Below are positions 42,871 through 57,300 of a stretch of 64,000 nucleotides of DNA, piece by piece. Source of the DNA: Cavia porcellus (Eukaryota; Chordata; Mammalia; Rodentia; Caviidae); assembly GCF_034190915.1 (NCBI RefSeq), contig NW_026947683.1:186001-250000 (forward strand). The letters run 5' to 3'. The notes beneath the pieces were generated by a model, which had not been told where the DNA came from, ran no database searches, and was given only the letters and a program-made list of their open reading frames with translations. Numbering within the stretch: position 1 is the first letter of the stretch; each line of letters starts with the position of its first letter. A program made the translations under genes and the position numbers.

Positions 42871-45800
42871 GTGATGTTTTTCTCACTCCTACTAGTGAAT
42901 GTAATGTAACACACACCCATACAATGCGCACCACCCCGTGATGTTTTTCTCACTCCTACTAGTGAATGTAATGTAACACACACCCATACAATGCGCACCA
43001 CCCCGTGATGTTTTTCTCACTCCTACTAGTGAATGTAATGTAACACACACCCATACAATGCGCACCTCCCCGTGATGTTTTTCTCACTCCTACTAGTGAA
43101 TGTAATGTAACACACACCCATACAATGCGCACCACCCCGTGATGATTTTCTCACTCCTACTAGTGAATCTAATGTAACACACACCCATACAATGCGCACC
43201 ACCCCGTGATGTTTTTCTCACTCCTTCTAGTGAATGTAATGTAACACACACCCATACAATGCGCACCTCCCCGTGATGTTTTTCTCACTCCTAGTAGTGA
43301 ATCTAATGTAACACACACCCATAAAATGCGCACCACCCCGTGATGTTTTTCTCACTCCTACTAGTGAATGTAATGTAACACACACCCATACAATGCGCAC
43401 CTCCCCGTGATGTTTTTCTCACTCCTACTAGTGAATGTAATGTAACACACACACATACAATGCGCACCACCCCGTGATGATTTTCTCACTCCTACTAGTG
43501 AATCTAATGTAACACACACCCATACAATGCGCACCACCCCGTGATGTTTTTCTCACTCCTACTAGTGAATGTAATGTAACACACACCCATACGATGCGCA
43601 CCACCCCGTGATGTTTTTCTCACTCCTACTAGTGAATGTAATGTAACACACACCCATACGATGCGCACCACCCCTTGATGTTTTTCTCACTCCTACTAGT
43701 GAATGTAATGTAACACACACCCATACGATGCGCACCACCCCGTTATGATTTTCTCACTCCTACTAGTGAATCTAATGTAACACACACCCATACAATGCGC
43801 ACCACCCCGTGATGTTTTTCTCACTCCTTCTAGTGAATCTAATGTAATACACACCCATACAATGCGCACCACCCCGTGATGTTTTTCTCACTCCTAGTAG
43901 TGAATCTAATGTAACACACACCCATACAATGCGCACCACCCCGTGATGTTTTTCTCACTCCTACTAGTGAATGTAATGTAACACACACCCATACAATGCG
44001 CACCACCCCGTGATGTTTTTCTCACTCCTACTAGTGAATGTAATGTAACACACACCCATACAATGCGCACCACCCCGTGATGTTTTTCTCACTCCTACTA
44101 GTGAATGTAATGTAACACACACCCATACAATGCGCACCACCCCGTGATGTTTTTCTCACTCCTACTAGTGAATGTAATGTAACACACACCCATACAATGC
44201 GCACCACCCCGTGATGTTTTTCTCACTCCTACTAGTGAATGTAATGTAACACACACCCATACAATGCGCACCACCCCGTGATGTTTTTCTCACTCCTACT
44301 AGTGAATGTAATGTAACACACACCCATACAATGCGCACCTCCCCGTGATGTTTTTCTCACTCCTACTAGTGAATGTAATGTAACACACACCCATACAATG
44401 CGCACCACCCCGTGATGATTTTCTCACTCCTACTAGTGAATCTAATGTAACACACACCCATACAATGCGCACCACCCCGTGATGTTTTTCTCACTCCTTC
44501 TAGTGAATGTAATGTAACACACACCCATACAATGCGCACCTCCCCGTGATGTTTTTCTCACTCCTAGTAGTGAATCTAATGTAACACACACCCATAAAAT
44601 GCGCACCACCCCGTGATGTTTTTCTCACTCCTACTAGTGAATGTAATGTAACACACACCCATACAATGCGCACCTCCCCGTGATGTTTTTCTCACTCCTA
44701 CTAGTGAATGTAATGTAACACACACACATACAATGCGCACCACCCCGTGATGATTTTCTCACTCCTACTAGTGAATCTAATGTAACACACACCCATACAA
44801 TGCGCACCACCCCGTGATGTTTTTCTCACTCCTTCTAGTGAATGTAATGTAACACACACCCATACAATGCGCACCTCCCCGTGATGTTTTTCTCACTCCT
44901 AGTAGTGAATCTAATGTAACACACACCCATACAATGCGCACCACCCCGTGATGTTTTTCTCACTCCTACTAGTGAATGTAATGTAACACACACCCATACA
45001 ATGCGCACCTCCCCGTGATGTTTTTCTCACTCCTAGTAGTGAATCTAATGTAACACACACCCATAAAATGCGCACCACCCCGTGATGTTTTTCTCACTCC
45101 TACTAGTGAATGTAATGTAACACACACCCATACAATGCGCACCACCCCGTGATGTTTTTCTCACTCCTACTAGTGAATGTAATGTAACACACACCCATAC
45201 AATGCGCACCTCCCCGTGATGTTTTTCTCACTCCTAGTAGTGAATCTAATGTAACACACACCCATAAAATGCGCACCACCCCGTGATGTTTTTCTCACTC
45301 CTACTAGTGAATCTAATGTAACACACACCCATAAAATGCGCACCACCCCGTGATGTTTTTCTCACTCCTACTAGTGAATCTAATGTAACACACACCCATA
45401 CAATGCGCACCACCCCGTGATGTTTTTCTCACTCCTACTAGTGAATGTAATGTAACACACACCCATACAATGCGAACCACCCCGTGATGTTTTTCTCACT
45501 CCTACTAGTGAATGTAATGTAACACACACCCATAAAATGCGCACCACCCCGTGATGTTTTTCTCACTCCTTCTAGTGAATGTAATGTAACACACACCCAT
45601 ACAATGCGCACCACCCCGTGATGTTTTTCTCACTCCTACTAGTGAATCTAATGTAACACACACCCATACAATGCGCACCACCCCGTGATGTTTTTCTCAC
45701 TCCTACTAGTGAATCTAATGTAACACACACCCATACAATGCGCACCACCCCGTGATGTTTTTCTCACTCCTACTAGTGAATCTAATGTAACACACACCCA

Positions 45801-46486
45801 TACAATGCGCACCACCCCGTGATGTTTTTCTCAATCCTCCTAGTGAATCTAATGTAACACACACCCATACAATGCGCACCACCCCGATGTTTTTCTCACT
45901 CCTACTAGTGAATCTAATGTAACACACACCCATACAATGCGCACCACCCCGTGATGTTTTTCTCACTCCTACTAGTGAATGTAATGTAACACACACCCAT
46001 ACAATGCGCACCACCCCGTGATGTTTTTCTCACTCCTACTAGTGAATGTAATGTAACACACACCCATACAATGCGCACCACCCCGTGATGTTTTTCTCAC
46101 TCCTACTAGTGAATGTAATGTAACACACACCCATACAATGCGCACCTCCCCTTGATGTTTTTCTCACTCCTACTAGTGAATGTAATGTAACACACACCCA
46201 TACAATGCGCACCACCCCGTGATGATTTTCTCACTCCTACTAGTGAATCTAATGTAACACACACCCATACAATGCGCACCACCCCGTGATGTTTTTCTCA
46301 CTCCTTCTAGTGAATCTAATGTAACACACACCCATACAATGCGCACCACCCCGTGATGTTTTTCTCACTCCTACTAGTGAATCTAATGTAACACACACCC
46401 ATACAATGCGCACCACCCCGTGATGTTTTTCTCACTCCTACTAGTGAATCTAATGTAACACACACCCATAAAATGCGCACCACCCC
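42871..46486. repeat. 54-monomer duplication, copy 2 (3616 bp)
   Basis: Contains the A53G triplet (from about 43591), GTAATAC at 43844, the abnormal GATGATT-to-A53G junction near 43540 and the 65-bp monomer at 45886, all at +3616 bp from copy 1. CCGTTATGATT near 43742 is a private change. Similarity ends at 46487, where the next monomer has C31 rather than G31. Confidence 0.92.
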
Positions 46487-47826
46487 GTGATGTTTTTCTC
46501 ACTCCTACTAGTGAATCTAATGTAACACACACCCATACAATGCGCACCACCCCGTGATGTTTTTCTCACTCCTACTAGTGAATGTAATGTAACACACACC
46601 CATACAATGCGCACCACCCCGTGATGTTTTTCTCACTCCTACTAGTGAATGTAATGTAACACACACCCATACAATGCGCACCACCCCGTGATGTTTTTCT
46701 CACTCCTCTTAGTGAATGTAATGTAACACACACCCATACAATGCGCACCACCCCGTGATGTTTTTCTCACTCCTCTTAGTGAATGTAATGTAACACACAC
46801 CCATAGAAGGCGCACCACCCCGTGATGTTTTTCTCACTCCTACTAGTGAATGTAATGTAACACACACCCATAAAATGCGCACCACCCCGTGATGTTTTTC
46901 TCACTCCTACTAGTGAATGTAATGTAAAACACACCCATACAATGCGCACCACCCCGTGATATTTTTCTCACTCCTACTAGTGAATGTAATGTGACACACA
47001 CCCGTACAATGCGCACCACCCCGTGATGTTTTTCTCACTCCTACTAGTGAATCTAATGTAACACACACCCATACAATGCGCACCACCCCGTGATGTATTT
47101 CTCACTCCTACTAGTGAATCTAATGTAACACACACCCATACAATGCGCACCACCCCGTGATGTTTTTCTCACTCCTACTAGTGAATCTAATGTAACACAC
47201 ACCCATACAATGCGCACCACCCCGTGATGTTTTTCTCACTCCTACTAGTGAATCTAATGTAACACACACCCATACAATGCGCACCACCCCGTGATGTTTT
47301 TCTCACTCCTACTAGTGAATGTAATGTAACACACTCCCATACAATGCGCACCACCCCGTGATGTTTTTCTCACTCCTACTAGTGAATGTAATGTAACACA
47401 CACCCATACAATGCGCACCACCCCGTGATGTTTTTCTCACTCCTACTAGTGAATGTAATGTAACACACACCCATACAATGCGCACCACCCCTTGATGTTT
47501 TTCTCACTCCTACTAGTGAATGTAATGTAACACACACCCATACAATGCGCACCACCCCGTGATGATTTTCTCACTCCTACTAGTGAATCTAATGTAACAC
47601 ACACCCATACAATGCGCACCACCCCGTGATGTTTTTCTCACTCCTTCTAGTGAATCTAATGTAACACACACCCATACAATGCGCACCACCCCGTGATGTT
47701 TTTCTCACTCCTACTAGTGAATCTAATGTAACACACACCCATACAATGCGCACCACCCCGTGATGTTTTTCTCACTCCTACTAGTGAATGTAATGTAACA
47801 CACACCCATACAATGCGCACCACCCC
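46487..47826. repeat. 20-monomer bridge with CTCTTAG, GATATTTTT and GATGTATTT variants
   Basis: Contains two CTCTTAG monomers, the unusual CATAGAAGGCGC near 46803, a C40A monomer, GATATTTTT near 46959, an A38G monomer with CCCGTAC near 47000, GATGTATTTC near 47093, ACACTCCCATAC near 47334, and then the CTTGATG, GATGATT, TTCTAG series. GATGTATTT recurs near 51980, 58475 and 62361. Confidence 0.78.
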
Positions 47827-50800
47827 GTGATGTTTTTCTCACTCCTCTTAGTGAATGTAATGTAACACACACCCATACAATGCGCACCACCCCGTGATGT
47901 TTTTCTCACTCCTCTTAGTGAATGTAATGTAACACACACCCATACAATGCGCACCACCCCGTGATGTTTTTCTCACTCCTCTTAGTGAATGTAATGTAAC
48001 ACACACCCATACAATGCGCACCACCCCATGATGTTTTTCTCACTCCTACTAGTGAATGTAATGTAACACACACCCGTACAATGCGCACCTCCCCGTGATG
48101 TTTTTCTCACTCCTAGTAGTGAATCTAATGTAACACACACCCATAAAATGCGCACCACCCCGTGATGTTTTTCTCACTCCTACTAGTGAATCTAATGTGA
48201 CACACACCCATAAAATGCGCACCACCCCGTGATGTTTTTCTCACTCCTACTAGTGAATCTAATGTAACACACACCCATACAATGCGCACCACCCCGTGAT
48301 GTTTTTCTCACTCCTACTAGTGAATGTAATGTAACACACACCCATACAATGCGCACCACCCCGTGATGTTTTTCTCACTCCTACTAGTGAATCTAATGTA
48401 ACACACACCCATACAATGCGCACCACCCCGTGATGTTTTTCTCACTCCTACTAGTGAATCTAATGTAACACACACCCATACAATGCGCACCACCCCGTGA
48501 TGTTTTTCTCAATCCTCCTAGTGAATCTAATGTAACACACACCCATACAATGCGCACCACCCCGATGTTTTTCTCACTCCTACTAGTGAATCTAATGTAA
48601 CACACACCCATACAATGCGCACCACCCCGTGATGTTTTTCTCACTCCTACTAGTGAATGTAATGTAACACACACCCATACAATGCGCACCACCCCGTGAT
48701 GTTTTTCTCACTCCTACTAGTGAATGTAATGTAACGCACACCCATACAATGCGCACCACCCCGTGATGTTTTTCTCACTCCTACTAGTGAATGTAATGTA
48801 ACACACACCCATACAATGCGCACCTCCCCTTGATGTTTTTCTCACTCCTACTAGTGAATGTAATGTAACACACACCCATACAATGCGCACCACCCCGTGA
48901 TGATTTTCTCACTCCTACTAGTGAATCTAATGTAACACACACCCATACAATGCGCACCACCCCGTGATGTTTTTCTCACTCCTTCTAGTGAATCTAATGT
49001 AACACACACCCATACAATGCGCACCACCCCGTGATGTTTTTCTCACTCCTACTAGTGAATCTAATGTAACACACACCCATACAATGCGCACCACCCCGTG
49101 ATGTTTTTCTCACTCCTACTAGTGAATCTAATGTAACACACACCCATAAAATGCGCACCACCCCGTGATGTTTTTCTCACTCCTACTAGTGAATCTAATG
49201 TAACACACACCCATACAATGCGCACCACCCCGTGATGTTTTTCTCACTCCTACTAGTGAATCTAATGTAACACACACCCATACAATGCGCACCACCCCGT
49301 GATGTTTTTCTCACTCCTACTAGTGAATGTAATGTAACACACACCCATACAATGCGCACCACCCCGTGATGTTTTTCTCACTCCTACTAGTGAATGTAAT
49401 GTAACACACACCCATACAATGCGCACCACCCCGTGATGTTTTTCTCACTCCTACTAGTGAATGTAATGTAACACACACCCATACAATGCGCACCACCCCT
49501 TGATGTTTTTCTCACTCCTACTAGTGAATGTAATGTAACACACACCCATACAATGCGCACCACCCCGTGATGATTTTCTCACTCCTACTAGTGAATCTAA
49601 TGTAACACACACCCATACAATGCGCACCACCCCGTGATGTTTTTCTCACTCCTTCTAGTGAATCTAATGTAACACACACCCATACAATGCGCACCACCCC
49701 GTGATGTTTTTCTCACTCCTACTAGTGAATCTAATGTAACACACACCCATACAATGCGCACCACCCCGTGATGTTTTTCTCACTCCTACTAGTGAATGTA
49801 ATGTAACACACACCCATACAATGCGCACCACCCCGTGATGTTTTTCTCACTCCTCTTAGTGAATGTAATGTAACACACACCCATACAATGCGCACCACCC
49901 CGTGATGTTTTTCTCACTCCTCTTAGTGAATGTAATGTAACACACACCCATACAATGCGCACCACCCCGTGATGTTTTTCTCACTCCTCTTAGTGAATGT
50001 AATGTAACACACACCCATACAATGCGCACCACCCCATGATGTTTTTCTCACTCCTACTAGTGAATGTAATGTAACACACACCCGTACAATGCGCACCTCC
50101 CCGTGATGTTTTTCTCACTCCTAGTAGTGAATCTAATGTAACACACACCCATAAAATGCGCACCACCCCGTGATGTTTTTCTCACTCCTACTAGTGAATC
50201 TAATGTAACACACACCCATAAAATGCGCACCACCCCGTGATGTTTTTCTCACTCCTACTAGTGAATCTAATGTAACACACACCCATACAATGCGCACCAC
50301 CCCGTGATGTTTTTCTCACTCCTACTAGTGAATGTAATGTAACACACACCCATACAATGCGAACCACCCCGTGATGTTTTTCTCACTCCTACTAGTGAAT
50401 GTAATGTAACACACACCCATAAAATGCGCACCACCCCGTGATGTTTTTCTCACTCCTTCTAGTGAATCTAATGTAACACACACCCATACAATGCGCACCA
50501 CCCCGTGATGTTTTTCTCACTCCTACTAGTGAATCTAATGTAACACACACCCATACAATGCGCACCACCCCGTGATGTTTTTCTCACTCCTACTAGTGAA
50601 TCTAATGTAACACACACCCATACAATGCGCACCACCCCGTGATGTTTTTCTCACTCCTACTAGTGAATCTAATGTAACACACACCCATACAATGCGCACC
50701 ACCCCGTGATGTTTTTCTCAATCCTCCTAGTGAATCTAATGTAACACACACCCATACAATGCGCACTACCCCGATGTTTTTCTCACTCCTACTAGTGAAT

Positions 50801-53800
50801 CTAATGTAACACACACCCATACAATGCGCACCACCCCGTGATGTTTTTCTCACTCCTACTAGTGAATGTAATGTAACACACACCCATACAATGCGCACCA
50901 CCCCGTGATGTTTTTCTCACTCCTACTAGTGAATGTAATGTAACACACACCCATACAATGCGCACCACCCCGTGATGTTTTTCTCACTCCTACTAGTGAA
51001 TGTAATGTAACACACACCCATACAATGCGCACCTCCCCTTGATGTTTTTCTCACTCCTACTAGTGAATGTAATGTAACACACACCCATACAATGCGCACC
51101 ACCCCGTGATGATTTTCTCACTCCTACTAGTGAATCTAATGTAACACACACCCATACAATGCGCACCACCCCGTGATGTTTTTCTCACTCCTTCTAGTGA
51201 ATCTAATGTAACACACACCCATACAATGCGCACCACCCCGTGATGTTTTTCTCACTCCTACTAGTGAATCTAATGTAACACACACCCATACAATGCGCAC
51301 CACCCCGTGATGTTTTTCTCACTCCTACTAGTGAATCTAATGTAACACACACCCATAAAATGCGCACCACCCCGTGATGTTTTTCTCACTCCTACTAGTG
51401 AATCTAATGTAACACACACCCATACAATGCGCACCACCCCGTGATGTTTTTCTCACTGCTACTAGTGAATGTAATGTAACACACACCCATACAATGCGCA
51501 CCACCCCGTGATGTTTTTCTCACTCCTACTAGTGAATGTAATGTAACACACACCCATACAATGCGCACCACCCCGTGATGTTTTTCTCACTCCTCTTAGT
51601 GAATGTAATGTAACACACACCCATACAATGCGCACCACCCCGTGATGTTTTTCTCACTCCTACTAGTGAATGTAATGTAACACACACCCATAGAATGCGC
51701 ACCACCCCGTGATGTTTTTCTCACTCCTACTAGTGAATGTAATGTAACACACACCCATAAAATGCGCACCACCCCGTGATGTTTTTCTCACTCCTACTAG
51801 TGAATGTAATGTAAAACACACCCATACAATGCGCACCACCCCGTGATGTTTTTCTCACTCCTACTAGTGAATGTAATGTGACACACACCCATACAATGCG
51901 CACCACCCCGTGATGTTTTTCTCACTCCTACTAGTGAATCTAATGTAACACACACCCATACAATGCGCACCACCCCGTGATGTATTTCTCACTCCTACTA
52001 GTGAATCTAATGTAACACACACCCATACAATGCGCACCACCCCGTGATGTTTTTCTCACTCCTACTAGTGAATCTAATGTAACACACACCCATACAATGC
52101 GCACCACCCCGTGATGTTTTTCTCACTCCTACTAGTGAATCTAATGTAACACACACCCATACAATGCGCACCACCCCGTGATGTTTTTCTCACTCCTACT
52201 AGTGAATGTAATGTAACACACACCCATACAATGCGCACCACCCCGTGATGTTTTTCTCACTCCTACTAGTGAATGTAATGTAACACACACCCATACAATG
52301 CGCACCACCCCGTGATGTTTTTCTCACTCCTACTAGTGAATGTAATGTAACACACACCCATACAATGCGCACCACCCCTTGATGTTTTTCTCACTCCTAC
52401 TAGTGAATGTAATGTAACACACACCCATACAATGCGCACCACCCCGTGATGTTTTTCTCACTCCTCTTAGTGAATGTAATGTAACACACACCCATACAAT
52501 CCGCACCACCCCGTGATGTTTTTCTCACTCCTCTTAGTGAATGTAATGTAACACACACCCATACAATGCGCACCACCCCATGATGTTTTTCTCACTCCTA
52601 CCAGTGAATGTAATGTAAAACACACCCATACAATGCGCACCACCCCGTGATGTTTTTCTCACTCCTACTAGTGTATCTAATGTAACACACACCCATACAA
52701 TGCGCACCACCCCGTGATGTTTTTCTCACTCCTACTAGTGAATGTAATGTGACACACACACGTACAATGCGCACCAACCCGTGATGTTTTTCTCACTCCT
52801 ATTAGTGAATGTAATGTGACACACACCCATACAATGCGCACCACCCCGTGATGTTTTTCTCACTCCTACTAGTGAATGTAATGTAACACACACCCATACA
52901 ATGCGCACCACCCCGTGATGTTTTTCTCACTCCTACTAGTGAATCTAATGTAACACACACCCATACAATGCGCACCACCCCGTGATGATTTTCTCACTCC
53001 TACTAGTGAATCTAATGTAACACACACCCATACAATGCGCACCACCCCGTGATGTTTTTCTCACTCCTTCTAGTGAATCTAATGTAACACACACCCATAC
53101 AATGCGCACCACCCCGTGATGTTTTTCTCACTCCTACTAGTGAATCTAATGTAACACACACCCATACAATGCGCACCACCCCGTGATGTTTTTCTCACTC
53201 CTACTAGTGAATCTAATGTAACACACACCCATGCAATGCGCACCACCCCGTGATGTTTTTCTCACTCCTACTAGTGAATCTAATGTAACACACACCCATG
53301 CAATGTGCAGCATCCCGTGATGTTTTTCTCACTCCTACTAGTGAATCTAATGTAACACACACCCATACAATGCGCACCACTCCGTGATGTTTTTCTCACT
53401 CCTACTAGTGAATGTAATGTAACACACACCCATACAATGCGCACCACCCCGTGATGTTTTTCTCACTCCTACTAGTGAATGTAATGTAACACACACCCAT
53501 ACAATGCGCACCACCCCGTGATGTTTTTCTCACTCCTACTAGTGAATGTAATGTAACACACACCCATACAATGCGCACCACCCCGTGATGTTTTTCTCAC
53601 TCCTCTTAGTGAATGTAATGTAACACACACCCATACAATGCGCACCACCCCGCGATGTTTTTCTCACTCCTTTTAGTGAATGTAATGTAACACACACCCA
53701 TACAATGCGCACCACCCCGTGATGTTTTTCTCACTCCTCTTAGTGAATGTAATGTAACACACACCCATACAATGCGCACCACCCCATGATGTTTTTCTCA

Positions 53801-54321
53801 CTCCTACTAGTGAATGTAATGTAACACACACCCGTACAATGCGCACCTCCCCGTGATGTTTTTCTCACTCCTAGTAGTGAATCTAATGTAACACACACCC
53901 ATAAAATGCGCACCACCCCGTGATGTTTTTCTCACTCCTACTAGTGAATCTAATGTAACACACACCCATAAAATGCGCACCACCCCGTGATGTTTTTCTC
54001 ACTCCTACTAGTGAATCTAATGTAACACACACCCATACAATGCGCACCACCCCGTGATGTTTTTCTCACTCCTACTAGTGAATGTAATGTAACACACACC
54101 CATACAATGCGAACCACCCCGTGATGTTTTTCTCACTCCTACTAGTGAATGTAATGTAACACACACCCATAAAATGCGCACCACCCCGTGATGTTTTTCT
54201 CACTCCTTCTAGTGAATCTAATGTAACACACACCCATAAAATGCGCACCACCCCGTGATGTTTTTCTCACTCCTTCTAGTGAATCTAATGTAACACACAC
54301 CCATACAATGCGCACCACCCC
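47827..54321. repeat. 97-monomer duplication, copy 1 (6495 bp)
   Basis: Opens with three consecutive CTCTTAG monomers. Copy 2 follows at +6495 bp (97 x 67 less 4). Markers at that offset: CCCGTAC 48073/54568 and 50081/56576, GCACACCC 48736/55231, 65-bp monomers 48564/55059 and 50773/57268, CACTGCTAC 51458/57953, GATGTATTT 51982/58477, GTGTATC 52671/59166, GCAGCATCC after 53297/59792, and CCCGCGATG 53651/60146. The copy also contains an older internal repeat of 30-33 monomers (48073 against 50081; 48564 against 50773). Confidence 0.93.
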
Positions 54322-57300
54322 GTGATGTTTTTCTCACTCCTCTTAGTGAATGTAATGTAACACACACCCATACAATGCGCACCACCCCGTGATGTTTTTC
54401 TCACTCCTCTTAGTGAATGTAATGTAACACACACCCATACAATGCGCACCACCCCGTGATGTTTTTCTCACTCCTCTTAGTGAATGTAATGTAACACACA
54501 CCCATACAATGCGCACCACCCCATGATGTTTTTCTCACTCCTACTAGTGAATGTAATGTAACACACACCCGTACAATGCGCACCTCCCCGTGATGTTTTT
54601 CTCACTCCTAGTAGTGAATCTAATGTAACACACACCCATAAAATGCGCACCACCCCGTGATGTTTTTCTCACTCCTACTAGTGAATCTAATGTGACACAC
54701 ACCCATAAAATGCGCACCACCCCGTGATGTTTTTCTCACTCCTACTAGTGAATCTAATGTAACACACACCCATACAATGCGCACCACCCCGTGATGTTTT
54801 TCTCACTCCTACTAGTGAATGTAATGTAACACACACCCATACAATGCGCACCACCCCGTGATGTTTTTCTCACTCCTACTAGTGAATCTAATGTAACACA
54901 CACCCATACAATGCGCACCACCCCGTGATGTTTTTCTCACTCCTACTAGTGAATCTAATGTAACACACACCCATACAATGCGCACCACCCCGTGATGTTT
55001 TTCTCAATCCTCCTAGTGAATCTAATGTAACACACACCCATACAATGCGCACCACCCCGATGTTTTTCTCACTCCTACTAGTGAATCTAATGTAACACAC
55101 ACCCATACAATGCGCACCACCCCGTGATGTTTTTCTCACTCCTACTAGTGAATGTAATGTAACACACACCCATACAATGCGCACCACCCCGTGATGTTTT
55201 TCTCACTCCTACTAGTGAATGTAATGTAACGCACACCCATACAATGCGCACCACCCCGTGATGTTTTTCTCACTCCTACTAGTGAATGTAATGTAACACA
55301 CACCCATACAATGCGCACCTCCCCTTGATGTTTTTCTCACTCCTACTAGTGAATGTAATGTAACACACACCCATACAATGCGCACCACCCCGTGATGATT
55401 TTCTCACTCCTACTAGTGAATCTAATGTAACACACACCCATACAATGCGCACCACCCCGTGATGTTTTTCTCACTCCTTCTAGTGAATCTAATGTAACAC
55501 ACACCCATACAATGCGCACCACCCCGTGATGTTTTTCTCACTCCTACTAGTGAATCTAATGTAACACACACCCATACAATGCGCACCACCCCGTGATGTT
55601 TTTCTCACTCCTACTAGTGAATCTAATGTAACACACACCCATAAAATGCGCACCACCCCGTGATGTTTTTCTCACTCCTACTAGTGAATCTAATGTAACA
55701 CACACCCATACAATGCGCACCACCCCGTGATGTTTTTCTCACTCCTACTAGTGAATCTAATGTAACACACACCCATACAATGCGCACCACCCCGTGATGT
55801 TTTTCTCACTCCTACTAGTGAATGTAATGTAACACACACCCATACAATGCGCACCACCCCGTGATGTTTTTCTCACTCCTACTAGTGAATGTAATGTAAC
55901 ACACACCCATACAATGCGCACCACCCCGTGATGTTTTTCTCACTCCTACTAGTGAATGTAATGTAACACACACCCATACAATGCGCACCACCCCTTGATG
56001 TTTTTCTCACTCCTACTAGTGAATGTAATGTAACACACACCCATACAATGCGCACCACCCCGTGATGATTTTCTCACTCCTACTAGTGAATCTAATGTAA
56101 CACACACCCATACAATGCGCACCACCCCGTGATGTTTTTCTCACTCCTTCTAGTGAATCTAATGTAACACACACCCATACAATGCGCACCACCCCGTGAT
56201 GTTTTTCTCACTCCTACTAGTGAATCTAATGTAACACACACCCATACAATGCGCACCACCCCGTGATGTTTTTCTCACTCCTACTAGTGAATGTAATGTA
56301 ACACACACCCATACAATGCGCACCACCCCGTGATGTTTTTCTCACTCCTCTTAGTGAATGTAATGTAACACACACCCATACAATGCGCACCACCCCGTGA
56401 TGTTTTTCTCACTCCTCTTAGTGAATGTAATGTAACACACACCCATACAATGCGCACCACCCCGTGATGTTTTTCTCACTCCTCTTAGTGAATGTAATGT
56501 AACACACACCCATACAATGCGCACCACCCCATGATGTTTTTCTCACTCCTACTAGTGAATGTAATGTAACACACACCCGTACAATGCGCACCTCCCCGTG
56601 ATGTTTTTCTCACTCCTAGTAGTGAATCTAATGTAACACACACCCATAAAATGCGCACCACCCCGTGATGTTTTTCTCACTCCTACTAGTGAATCTAATG
56701 TAACACACACCCATAAAATGCGCACCACCCCGTGATGTTTTTCTCACTCCTACTAGTGAATCTAATGTAACACACACCCATACAATGCGCACCACCCCGT
56801 GATGTTTTTCTCACTCCTACTAGTGAATGTAATGTAACACACACCCATACAATGCGAACCACCCCGTGATGTTTTTCTCACTCCTACTAGTGAATGTAAT
56901 GTAACACACACCCATAAAATGCGCACCACCCCGTGATGTTTTTCTCACTCCTTCTAGTGAATCTAATGTAACACACACCCATACAATGCGCACCACCCCG
57001 TGATGTTTTTCTCACTCCTACTAGTGAATCTAATGTAACACACACCCATACAATGCGCACCACCCCGTGATGTTTTTCTCACTCCTACTAGTGAATCTAA
57101 TGTAACACACACCCATACAATGCGCACCACCCCGTGATGTTTTTCTCACTCCTACTAGTGAATCTAATGTAACACACACCCATACAATGCGCACCACCCC
57201 GTGATGTTTTTCTCAATCCTCCTAGTGAATCTAATGTAACACACACCCATACAATGCGCACTACCCCGATGTTTTTCTCACTCCTACTAGTGAATCTAAT

